Below are positions 7,288 to 14,076 of a stretch of DNA of 27,692 bases, in pieces. The notes under the pieces are model-generated. The model did no database searches and was not told the DNA's origin. It saw only the letters and a program-made list of their open reading frames with translations. This DNA is from Zetaproteobacteria bacterium (GTDB taxonomy: Bacteria; Pseudomonadota; Zetaproteobacteria; Mariprofundales; Mariprofundaceae), in the NCBI GenBank assembly GCA_021545665.1, contig JAJRTX010000241.1:1-27692 (forward strand), given 5' to 3'. Each line of letters starts with the position of its first letter. The first letter of the stretch is position 1. Made by a program: the position numbers and the translations under genes.

Positions 7288-8949
7288 CTACTCTTTTCTA
7301 TGCTCTTTATAATAGTTAATCAGTCCATTGGTCGAAGTATCATGGCTGTTCACATCATTATAATCATCCAACTCAGGTAAAATTTTCCGGGCCAGTTGCT
7401 TGCCCAGTTCAACACCCCACTGATCATAGGCATTCACATCCCAGATAATGCTTTGCACAAAGGTTTTATGCTCATACATGGCAATCAGACTTCCGAGTGT
7501 CCCCGGTGTCAGTTTCTGGAATAGAATCGAATTGGTCGGTTTGTTGCCGGGAAACACTTTATGCGGCAATAAAGCCTCCAGTGCCTCGTCGCTCAAGCCT
7601 TCGGCCTGCAATTCATCACGCACCTGCTGTTCTGTTTTACCAAGCATCAATGCCTCAGTCTGGGCAAAGAAATTGGATAACAACATCGGGTGATGTCTTC
7701 CCACCGGGTTCTTCGTTTCAACCGGAGCCAGGAAATCACAGGGAATGAGTTTTGTACCCTGATGAATCAACTGATAAAACGCATGCTGGCCGTTGGTACC
7801 CGGCTCACCCCAGATAATGGGTCCGGTTGAATAATTAACTGCCTTGCCATCACGGGTCACCCGCTTGCCGCTACTCTCCATATCCCCTTGCTGAAAATAG
7901 GCCGGGAAACGGTGCATATACTGATCGTAAGGCAACAGTGCATGTGAATCGGCAGCAAAGAAATTATTATACCAGACGCCCAACATGCCAAGAATCACCG
8001 GCACATTCTCTCCCAGTGGCGCGGTACGAAAATGCTCATCCATATCATGGGCGCCGCTGAGTAACTCCTCAAAATTGTCCATGCCGATATACAGGGCAAT
8101 GGACAGCCCTACCGCACTCCACAATGAATAACGACCACCCACCCAATCCCAGAACTCGAACATATTGGCCGGATCAATGCCGAATGCCGACACCGCTCTG
8201 GCATTGGTTGAAACTGCGACAAAGTGCTTGGACACCGCCGCCTTGCTACCGCCACGAGTCAAAAACCAGTCACGTGCGGTTCTGGCATTGGTAATCGTTT
8301 CCTGCGTATCAAATGTTTTGGAAACGACGACAAATAATGTCGTTTCCCGCGACAGATGGCGCAGTGCTTCAACAATATGCGTACCATCCACATTGGAAAC
8401 AAAATGCAAATGCAGCTTGTCACGTCCATACGGAGTCAAGGCTTCAGTCACCATCGCCGGACCAAGATCCGAGCCACCAATACCGATATTAACAATATCG
8501 GTAATCGGCTTACCAGTACTTCCCAGCCACTTCCCGGAACGAACCGCTTTGGTGAACTTGCGCATTTGTTTAAGCACGCGATTCACATCCGGCATCACAT
8601 CCTTGCCATCCACCATCACCGGACGATTGGAACGATTGCGCAACGCCGTATGCAATACGGCACGGTTCTCGGTGTTATTAATTGGCTCGCCGCTAAACAT
8701 GCGCTGTATCCAACCCTGAACATCGCGTGCACGGGCCAGGTCCATCAGTAAACGCTTGGTTTCTTCAGTGCTGATGTTTTTGGAGTAATCAACAAGTACA
8801 TCATTAAAATGTAAGGAATTTTTCTCAAAACGATCAGTCTCGTCAGCAAACAGGTCGCGCATATGAACCTGCGACATGGCTTCTGCATGCTTGCTCAGTT
8901 TTTTCCATTCTGCGGTCTGTGTCAGATCGGGCACATCGCCTCCGTACAT
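7288..8949 (-). CDS. pgi: Glucose-6-phosphate isomerase
   Basis: Interconverts glucose-6-phosphate and fructose-6-phosphate in glycolysis and gluconeogenesis. About 553 residues, the usual size. Family motifs appear in order: [17 protein letters not shown], the phosphosugar-binding [11 protein letters not shown] and VVSKTF segments, the signature [13 protein letters not shown], the catalytic Glu and His regions ([15 protein letters not shown]), and the C-terminal signature [13 protein letters not shown] with the catalytic Lys. The start is uncertain. ATG at 8949 has no clear ribosome-binding site, while an in-frame TTG at 8958 lies ten bases after AAGGG; the difference is three residues. The gene is divergent from glgA across about 170 bases. 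A TATGAT box on the minus strand (8988-8993) could be its -10 element. Confidence 0.97.
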   Translation of the reverse strand: MYGGDVPDLTQTAEWKKLSKHAEAMSQVHMRDLFADETDRFEKNSLHFNDVLVDYSKNISTEETKRLLMDLARARDVQGWIQRMFSGEPINNTENRAVLHTALRNRSNRPVMVDGKDVMPDVNRVLKQMRKFTKAVRSGKWLGSTGKPITDIVNIGIGGSDLGPAMVTEALTPYGRDKLHLHFVSNVDGTHIVEALRHLSRETTLFVVVSKTFDTQETITNARTARDWFLTRGGSKAAVSKHFVAVSTNARAVSAFGIDPANMFEFWDWVGGRYSLWSAVGLSIALYIGMDNFEELLSGAHDMDEHFRTAPLGENVPVILGMLGVWYNNFFAADSHALLPYDQYMHRFPAYFQQGDMESSGKRVTRDGKAVNYSTGPIIWGEPGTNGQHAFYQLIHQGTKLIPCDFLAPVETKNPVGRHHPMLLSNFFAQTEALMLGKTEQQVRDELQAEGLSDEALEALLPHKVFPGNKPTNSILFQKLTPGTLGSLIAMYEHKTFVQSIIWDVNAYDQWGVELGKQLARKILPELDDYNDVNSHDTSTNGLINYYKEHRKE

Positions 8950-9099
8950 TACAATCAAAAAATATACACCCTTTTCAGGCGGGCAGCATCATAGCGTCTC
9001 CGACCGGAAATTGACACTTTAATGCCCTCTGTTACGCCCAATCATGCCTGTTCCAAGCAATATATTCGTGATCTCAGGAAAAAAGCGGGCTAGGCTGCG

Positions 9100-9120
9100 C
9101 CGCCAGAAAAGGCGGAGGGG
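9100..9120 (+). promoter_or_regulatory. glgA ribosome-binding site at a small hairpin, TTG start
   Basis: The GGAGGGG sequence at 9114-9120 sits six bases before the TTG at 9127 and fixes that as the start. CCGCC (9100-9104) can pair with GGCGG (9111-9115) around an AGAAAA loop, which would place the first two bases of the ribosome-binding site in a stem. A rare start codon plus partial occlusion could limit GlgA synthesis; this is inference. Confidence 0.4.
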
Positions 9121-9126
9121 CTTATA

Positions 9127-10575
9127 TTGAATATCGTGTTTATTGCATCGGAGGCCATTCCTCTGGCAAAAACAGGCGGACTGGCAGATGTTGCAGGCTC
9201 TTTGCCCCGCGCCTTGCAGCAGCTTGGACACAAACTTACCGTCATTCTTCCCTTTTATCGTCAACATCTGGCTGCCAACAATATCAAAACAGAGCCGATG
9301 AACCAAACCATAGAAATGTGGGCTGATGGAGAACAGCGCTTATGCCCACTGCATCAGGCCAAAGTAGATGGTCTGCGCTTTATTCTCATTGAACAGGATG
9401 ACCTGTTTGACCGTGAAGGCCTCTACGGCCCTGCCGGTGGCGCCTATGAAGATAACCTGCTGCGTTTCCTGCTGCTCGACCGTATCGCACTTGAAGCAGC
9501 CGCAATGCTCGATGAGCCTGTGGATATCCTGCACTGCCATGACTGGCAAACCGGCATGATTCCATTATTACTCAAAACCCAATACCAACATTACCCTGCA
9601 ATCGCAAAAGCCAAAACAGTATATACCATCCACAATCTCGCTTATCAGGGCATATTTGATGCTGACTGGATACACAGGCTGGGCATTCCGAGCCACCATT
9701 TTCACCCGGAAGGTTATGAATTTCATGGTATGATTAACTGCATGAAAGCCGCCATCGAATCAGCTCACGCCATCACCACCGTCAGTCCTTCTTATGCTGA
9801 AGAGATTCTGACCACAGAATACGGCTGCGAACTGGAAGGTTTTTTGCATAACCACAGCGACAGATTAACCGGCATCGTCAACGGACTGGCAATCGAAGCC
9901 TGGGACCCGGCTACTGATCCGGAGATTGAGCGTAACTACGCGGCAGGAAAAACAACAGGCAAGAAAAAATGCAAACAGGCACTGCAACAGGCCTGCGGCC
10001 TGAATGAATCAGCCGACACACCACTGCTGGTGCTGATTTCAAGACTGGCCGAACAAAAAGGTATCGATCTGCTGCTGGCCAACGCTGAAAAATGGCTACA
10101 ACGCGGTTATCAGCTGGCCATTCTCGGATCGGGAGATGCAGACAGCGAGAAGGCATTGACCCAACTGGCCGAAGCCAATCCCGGCAGCATGTATTTCTTC
10201 TGCGGCTTCAACGAAAAACTGGCCCGCCAGATTTACGCCGGCGGCGATATTTTCCTGATGCCGTCGAGATTCGAGCCCTGCGGTCTCGGCCAGTTGATGG
10301 CCATGCGCTACGGCACCGTTCCAGTTGTGCGCGCCACCGGCGGCCTCAAAGATACGGTGATTGATTACGCAACCTCAAAAACCAGAACTACCGGCATCCA
10401 TTTCATCGATGCCATACCCGAAGCTTTTGACCTTGCCGTAGAACAGGCCGTAAAGCTCTACCAAACCCCAAGAGTCTGGTCCCGAATCCGCAGCAATGCC
10501 CTCAAACGCGATTCCTCATGGCAAGCATCAGCCCAAGCCTATACCGCCCTCTACCAAAGCCTGCTGGAAGAATAG
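9127..10575 (+). CDS. glgA: Glycogen synthase (ADP-glucose type, GT5)
   Basis: Transfers glucose from ADP-glucose to the non-reducing end of alpha-1,4-glucan. The 482-residue length is typical. The N-terminal KTGGLADV motif with Lys15 binds ADP-glucose. LHCHDWQTGMIP and the YTIHNLAYQG segment follow, and the GT-B C-terminal half carries ISRLAEQKGIDLL and FLMPSRFEPCGLGQLMAMRYG, with the catalytic Glu in FEPCGLGQ. Translation starts at TTG with a strong GGAGGGG site. The last 25 codons and the following non-coding bases occur a second time about 590 bases downstream, on the other side of a psiE-like gene. pgi is divergent upstream, and a ROK kinase and glgP follow in the same neighbourhood. Confidence 0.96.
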   Translation: MNIVFIASEAIPLAKTGGLADVAGSLPRALQQLGHKLTVILPFYRQHLAANNIKTEPMNQTIEMWADGEQRLCPLHQAKVDGLRFILIEQDDLFDREGLYGPAGGAYEDNLLRFLLLDRIALEAAAMLDEPVDILHCHDWQTGMIPLLLKTQYQHYPAIAKAKTVYTIHNLAYQGIFDADWIHRLGIPSHHFHPEGYEFHGMINCMKAAIESAHAITTVSPSYAEEILTTEYGCELEGFLHNHSDRLTGIVNGLAIEAWDPATDPEIERNYAAGKTTGKKKCKQALQQACGLNESADTPLLVLISRLAEQKGIDLLLANAEKWLQRGYQLAILGSGDADSEKALTQLAEANPGSMYFFCGFNEKLARQIYAGGDIFLMPSRFEPCGLGQLMAMRYGTVPVVRATGGLKDTVIDYATSKTRTTGIHFIDAIPEAFDLAVEQAVKLYQTPRVWSRIRSNALKRDSSWQASAQAYTALYQSLLEE

Positions 10576-10640
10576 GTCTTATCCCTCTCTACTCCCAAAG
10601 CACGGCCACAATTGCAATTCAGCTCATTTCCAGCTTTAAT
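10488..10640 (+). repeat. Direct repeat copy 1: glgA 3' end plus downstream bases
   Basis: Bases 10488-10640 include the last 29 glgA codons, the stop, and about 65 non-coding bases. They recur at 11080-11219 with about 11 substitutions over 140 aligned bases and three short gaps in the second copy (9 bases in frame, 3 bases, 1 base). Similarity begins abruptly at CCGCAGCAA and ends abruptly after CAGCTTTAAT. A psiE-like gene lies between the copies. Confidence 0.95.
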
Positions 10641-10672
10641 ACATTAAATATTTTTGCCAGGGGAAACAATTT

Positions 10673-11071
10673 ATGAACAATATTAGAAGCCTTGGACATA
10701 AAGTACTTACCTGGCTTCTGGACTTTGGCCTGCTGATTGTTGCGATTGCTACGGTAATTGCCATGGGATTCGAAATTTCATCAATGATTACAGCAAGGGT
10801 GGTCACTTTGGCAGACCTGCTGTTGCTGTTTATTTATCTCGAAGTTCTCACGATGGTGGCCATATACCTTGATTCAGGAAAGCTGCCTGTTCGAATGCCT
10901 TTGTACATATCATTGGTTGCCCTGGCGCGATATCTTATTCTGGATATGAAAAACCTGGATACATGGAAAATGTTGGGGATCTCTGGCTCAATCTTGATTG
11001 TTGCAATAGCTATCCTGGTGATCCGATACGGCCATATCAAATTTACTTACGAAAAAACAGATAACCGCTAA
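10673..11071 (+). CDS. PsiE-like small membrane protein
   Basis: A 132-residue protein with four predicted membrane helices (about residues 12-33, 46-65, 76-90 and 102-118). It resembles the phosphate-starvation-inducible PsiE family, with the LADLLLLFIYLEVLTMVAIYL segment core split by a conserved Glu and the GKLPVRMPLYISLVALAR loop and helix. The biochemical role of PsiE is not established. ATG at 10673 has AGGGGAAA six bases upstream. The gene is enclosed by two copies of the glgA 3' end, which suggests that it entered by a local insertion or duplication event. I see no obvious Pho box upstream. Family assignment is likely rather than certain. Confidence 0.8.
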   Translation: MNNIRSLGHKVLTWLLDFGLLIVAIATVIAMGFEISSMITARVVTLADLLLLFIYLEVLTMVAIYLDSGKLPVRMPLYISLVALARYLILDMKNLDTWKMLGISGSILIVAIAILVIRYGHIKFTYEKTDNR

Positions 11072-11079
11072 TCAGCTAA

Positions 11080-11219
11080 CCGCAGCAACGCCCTCAAACG
11101 CGATTCCTCATGGCAAGCAGCCTATGCCACCCTCTACCAGAATCTGCTGGAAGAATAAGTCTTATCCCCTACTCCCAAAACACTACCACATTGCAATTCA
11201 GGTCATTTCCAGCTTTAAT
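11080..11219 (+). pseudogene. Direct repeat copy 2: orphan glgA C-terminal tail
   Basis: Second copy of the 10488-10640 repeat. Bases 11081-11158 still encode a GlgA-like tail with stop (RSNALKRDSSWQAAYATLYQ then NLLEE), three residues shorter than the intact tail. Several changes are silent and the only gap in the coding part is in frame. That suggests this tail was once under selection as the end of a real glgA. There is no start, and a stop codon lies five codons upstream in frame, so it is not expressed as a protein now. Confidence 0.9.
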
Positions 11220-11311
11220 GTGTTTAGTGGCTTAGCAAGAATGAAAAGTCCTTGTTTTGGCCTTAATATGGAATATGACGGAAACCAAGGGCGCATATAG
11301 GAGAGTGATAC

Positions 11312-11356
11312 GTGGAAAATCAAGTACATGTATTACCAAGTTCGAATACAAAATGA
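11312..11356 (+). CDS. Possible 14-codon leader ORF overlapping the FRG gene start
   Basis: GTG at 11312 follows TAGGAGA with eight bases spacing, the best ribosome-binding site in this stretch. It opens a 14-codon frame (VENQVHVLPSSNTK) whose TGA at 11354-11356 overlaps the ATG at 11353 of the FRG-domain gene. This could couple translation of the larger gene, or could mark a frameshift that split an original N-terminus. Coding status unproven. Confidence 0.3.
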   Translation: MENQVHVLPSSNTK

Positions 11357-12453
11357 GACACATAATTCCTACAATACCTAATGAGTACGCAAACAAGCTA
11401 GATGACTCAGCAAAAATAGCATCATCTACGCCATTAAAAATTAGTTCCTTTCGCGAGCTCGTAGAGGTCGTTGCAAAATTTGCTTATCATAATAAAGACT
11501 CGCTATTATTTTTTCGCGGTCAATCTCAGGATTATGTAAATAAAGGCGGAGGTTCTTCTTTTTACCCGACAATTTATCGAGGTGAATACATATCACACTC
11601 AGAACTTAGGAATAGATTTGATATTTTAAGTGGGTGTAGCAAAGCGCTTGTTCAATTATTCGAAGATAAGAAAATTGATGGGCACAAGGACGTTAAACGT
11701 AGACAATTGATACAATGGAGTATACTCCAGCATTACGAAGTGTGTGAAACCCCACTTCTCGATTTTACTCACTCATTAAGAGTAGCATGCTCTTTCGCAT
11801 ACTTAAAAAATAATTCCGAAAACGCGTTTGTGTTTATGTTTGGTTTTCCTTATTTAACCAACCGCATATCGCTAAATTCAGAACACGATATTGTAAATGT
11901 CCGCCTTTTAAGTATTTGCCCTCCCGAAGCATATAGGCCACATTTTCAAGAAGGCTACTTAGCTGGCACTGATGAAATTACATATAATTATGACCGAAAG
12001 TCTGAACTTGATTTTAATAACAGACTAATAGTTAAGTTTGAACTTCCAGATGAAAAAAACTTTTGGGGCAGAAATTTTCATAAAATACCGGAAGCATCTC
12101 TTTACCCTAAGTCTGATCGAATCAAGAAGCTTTGTGATAAAATAAGTGACATGGCATCAAGAGAACTCCGCTCTGGTGATCTTGGAGACTTTTTGAAAGT
12201 TTGGTCAGAAATTGAAGAATTTGTTACTAGCGTAGTTAAGCAAGAAAAACATAGATATCTAAGTTTTAGGCAGGCACTGAACAATCTCCAAAATAGATAC
12301 CAGCTAGATAAAGAACTGTATTACCAGTTGGATCGAATAAGAATGTTTAGAAATCAAGTTGTGCACAAGCCAAGAGATATAGATTCTGGTGCAGTATTAA
12401 AGTTTTTGCAGCAAGCAGAGGAAGCGTTGTCAAAATTAAAAAGGAAAATGTAA
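11353..12453 (+). CDS. FRG-domain protein with C-terminal HEPN-like domain
   Basis: About 366 residues from the ATG at 11353; the frame stays open back to a TTG at 11257. The N-terminal two thirds match the FRG domain: the eponymous motif in LLFFRGQSQ (residues 54-56 from this ATG), YPTIYRG, and the LQHYEVCETPLLDFT..RVACSFAY segment typical of the family. The C-terminal 90 residues are alpha-helical and contain IRMFRNQVVHKP, which fits the R-x4-H motif of HEPN domains, where Arg and His often form an RNase site. FRG is of unknown biochemical function but is common in accessory and phage-linked genes. The gene is visibly more AT-rich than its neighbours and has no strong ribosome-binding site at this ATG, so it is probably acquired. 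A toxin or defence effector role is inference. Confidence 0.82.
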   Translation: MRHIIPTIPNEYANKLDDSAKIASSTPLKISSFRELVEVVAKFAYHNKDSLLFFRGQSQDYVNKGGGSSFYPTIYRGEYISHSELRNRFDILSGCSKALVQLFEDKKIDGHKDVKRRQLIQWSILQHYEVCETPLLDFTHSLRVACSFAYLKNNSENAFVFMFGFPYLTNRISLNSEHDIVNVRLLSICPPEAYRPHFQEGYLAGTDEITYNYDRKSELDFNNRLIVKFELPDEKNFWGRNFHKIPEASLYPKSDRIKKLCDKISDMASRELRSGDLGDFLKVWSEIEEFVTSVVKQEKHRYLSFRQALNNLQNRYQLDKELYYQLDRIRMFRNQVVHKPRDIDSGAVLKFLQQAEEALSKLKRKM

Positions 12454-12477
12454 TTCGAACTAGGCGCTCAACATTGA

Positions 12478-12522
12478 CCATTTTATATACCGCTTCATTT
12501 CACTAGGCTCCATATAAAATGG
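12478..12522. repeat. 11-base inverted repeat between the FRG gene and the kinase
   Basis: CCATTTTATAT (12478-12488) and ATATAAAATGG (12512-12522) are perfect inverted copies 23 bases apart. It could be an operator for the downstream kinase gene or a weak terminator for the FRG gene. No T-run follows either arm, which makes the terminator reading less likely. Confidence 0.55.
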
Positions 12523-12562
12523 CAAGTTCAAGTAAAAAAAGTAAAAGGGGACGCTACCCTTT

Positions 12563-13519
12563 ATGAATGAGGGCACAGAAGTATTTATGAATGATTTGGG
12601 ATATGTACTCGCAGCTGATGTTGGTGGGACTAACATTCGTACTGCCGTGATTGATTCGGATGGAAACATCCTGAAGGAGCAGCGCTTTCAGGCTTGTCTG
12701 AGTGCTGCGGATATTTCTGAGGATGATGTGATTCATGCGCTTGAAAGCGCTTTGGGCAGGCTGATTGATGGTGAAGAAAATATCACTGCCATTGGTGTTG
12801 GCTTTCCCGGTTTTTTCATAGGCAATTCCGGAATTCTCGCCTCTTCTCCGAATATTCCGGCATTGCGGGATTTTACGCTTGCTGAAACCTTAAGTAAGCG
12901 AATGAACCTGCCTGTATCGGTACAGAATGATGGACTGTGTGCAGCCATCGGCGAACACCGCTTTGGCGTGGGAGAGGAGCGTTCAACTCTGCTGCATATC
13001 ACACTCGGAACCGGGATCGGTTGCGGCCTGATCCTGAATAATCATCCTTATATGGGTGAAGGCGGCATGGCCATGGAGTTCGGGCATTTGCGCGTGCATA
13101 CAGGTGACAAAGCCCGGCTATGCGGTTGCGGTAATTATGGTTGTGTTGAGGCTTATGCCTCGGCTATGGCGGTCAGCAGTCGTTATGCTGAACATAGCGG
13201 ACAGAACAAAGATGCCGCTTCCATTTATGAACTGGCCTGCAATGATGACAGGGCCGCAATCAGCATTATTGAGGATGCCGGAGTATATCTGGGTATGGCT
13301 ATCGCTGAAGCGGTTAAACTGCTGGATATTCATCTGGTCAGTATCAGTGGCGGTTTAACCGGTGCCTGGCAGCTGTTACATGCACCGCTTATTTCAACCC
13401 TTGAAGCAAATCTCATCAGCCCGCAAAGGGGCAAAGTAATCGTGCGGCGCTCATCTCTGAATGATAACGCCGGGCTGCTAGGCGCAGCTGTTATCGCGCA
13501 TGCTTCATTATCTGATTAA
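12563..13519 (+). CDS. ROK-family sugar kinase, probably glucokinase
   Basis: A 318-residue ATP-dependent kinase of the ROK family that would phosphorylate free glucose or a related hexose. The phosphate-binding motif DVGGTNIR is at residues 19-26, the catalytic base Asp123 in QNDGLCAA, the second phosphate loop ITLGTGIGCG near 147-155, GHLRV with the zinc-binding His175, and the ROK zinc motif CGCGNYGCVE at 187-196. There is no DNA-binding N-terminus, so it is an enzyme and not a ROK repressor. AGGGGA lies 11 bases before this ATG; a second in-frame ATG at 12587 is possible. Its place between glgA and glgP suits recycling of glucose released from glycogen or maltodextrin. Exact substrate is not provable from sequence. 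Confidence 0.9.
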   Translation: MNEGTEVFMNDLGYVLAADVGGTNIRTAVIDSDGNILKEQRFQACLSAADISEDDVIHALESALGRLIDGEENITAIGVGFPGFFIGNSGILASSPNIPALRDFTLAETLSKRMNLPVSVQNDGLCAAIGEHRFGVGEERSTLLHITLGTGIGCGLILNNHPYMGEGGMAMEFGHLRVHTGDKARLCGCGNYGCVEAYASAMAVSSRYAEHSGQNKDAASIYELACNDDRAAISIIEDAGVYLGMAIAEAVKLLDIHLVSISGGLTGAWQLLHAPLISTLEANLISPQRGKVIVRRSSLNDNAGLLGAAVIAHASLSD

Positions 13520-13662
13520 TTATCCCCGGCAAAACCGGAAATTGTAGATGACTGTCCTTTCTATTGTTGCACAAAAAGAATGAAAGTAATAAAAAGTGCC
13601 TCCATTTATTAATGAAACGCAGTTTTGTTCGTCATTCGTTGGATGAGAAGGAAAGTAGTGCA

Positions 13663-13690
13663 TTCTTTCTTTGTGCTGCCAAAGAAAGAA
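13663..13690. repeat. Hairpin, 11-base perfect stem
   Basis: TTCTTTCTTTG (13663-13673) pairs with CAAAGAAAGAA (13680-13690) around a TGCTGC loop. It is purely pyrimidine/purine except for the terminal G-C pair. Part of the repeat region after the kinase gene. Confidence 0.85.
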
Positions 13691-13741
13691 CCAAAGAAAG
13701 GCCGCCCCAAACCAGTCAGCCCTGTGGGTTCCCGATCCGGC

Positions 13742-13789
13742 ATATCCAAAACAGGCCACGGCTCCACCGCTTTCTCCTGTTTTGGATAT
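13742..13789. repeat. Hairpin, 14-base perfect stem
   Basis: ATATCCAAAACAGG (13742-13755) pairs perfectly with CCTGTTTTGGATAT (13776-13789) across a 20-base GC-rich loop. It is central in the repeat region and has no T-run expected of a terminator. Confidence 0.85.
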
Positions 13790-13943
13790 TTGTCTCGGCA
13801 GACTGCTAGCGGGGAAGAAAAACTTTATTCCCGGTCATAGATGCGCCGGAGTATTTATTGTTAAATGGAAACAGGCGAAAAAGGTTTCGCCCCATTTCAC
13901 GATAAATACACAGGGAGAAGCAGATATTCGGGCAGTTTCTTTG

Positions 13944-13973
13944 CTTCGTTTCTTTTCTGCAAAAGAAATGAAG
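13944..13973. repeat. Hairpin, 13-base stem with one G-T pair
   Basis: CTTCGTTTCTTTT (13944-13956) pairs with AAAAGAAATGAAG (13961-13973) across a CTGC loop, with a single G-T mismatch. It resembles the hairpin at 13663-13690 in sequence, consistent with a repeated unit. Confidence 0.75.
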
Positions 13974-14076
13974 GAGTATCTCCATTTGTTATGTGACCCA
14001 ACATTATTCGCAATTCATGGAATAAGAGTAAAAGAAAAGAACCCACTCATATGGAAAAACTAAATCTGTTTTTTGT

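Larger units (their letters stand above)
13560..14060. repeat. Hairpin-rich, probably non-coding repeat region between the kinase and glgP
   Basis: About 500 bases with no convincing gene. Open frames here (13564-13809, 13625-13840, 13671-14063) overlap one another in different frames and have low-complexity, spurious-looking products. The segment from about 13598 (CCTCCATTTATTAATG) resembles that from about 13979 (TCTCCATTTGTTATG); both run on through a similar TTCGTCATTC/TTCGCAATTC part and a purine-rich end. It therefore looks like two degenerate copies of one unit flanking a central part. Three hairpins are marked separately. I recall similar AAAGAAAG-rich hairpin sequences as dispersed intergenic repeats in proteobacteria, but no search was possible. 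Confidence 0.6.

Noticed and set aside
8165..8719. 184-codon plus-strand frame
   Set aside because: Antisense to the well-conserved central part of pgi; no protein-like features.
9011..9039. TTGACA at 9011-9016 as a glgA promoter
   Set aside because: The -35 box is perfect but nothing resembling TATAAT lies 16-18 bases downstream, so the match alone is not enough.
13560..14060. CRISPR array or insertion sequence in the repeat region
   Set aside because: There are no regularly spaced identical repeats, no transposase frame and no matching terminal repeats with target duplication.
13671..14063. 130-codon plus-strand frame after the kinase gene
   Set aside because: It overlaps other open frames, reads through two hairpins, lacks a clear ribosome-binding site, and gives a low-complexity product typical of a non-coding repeat.
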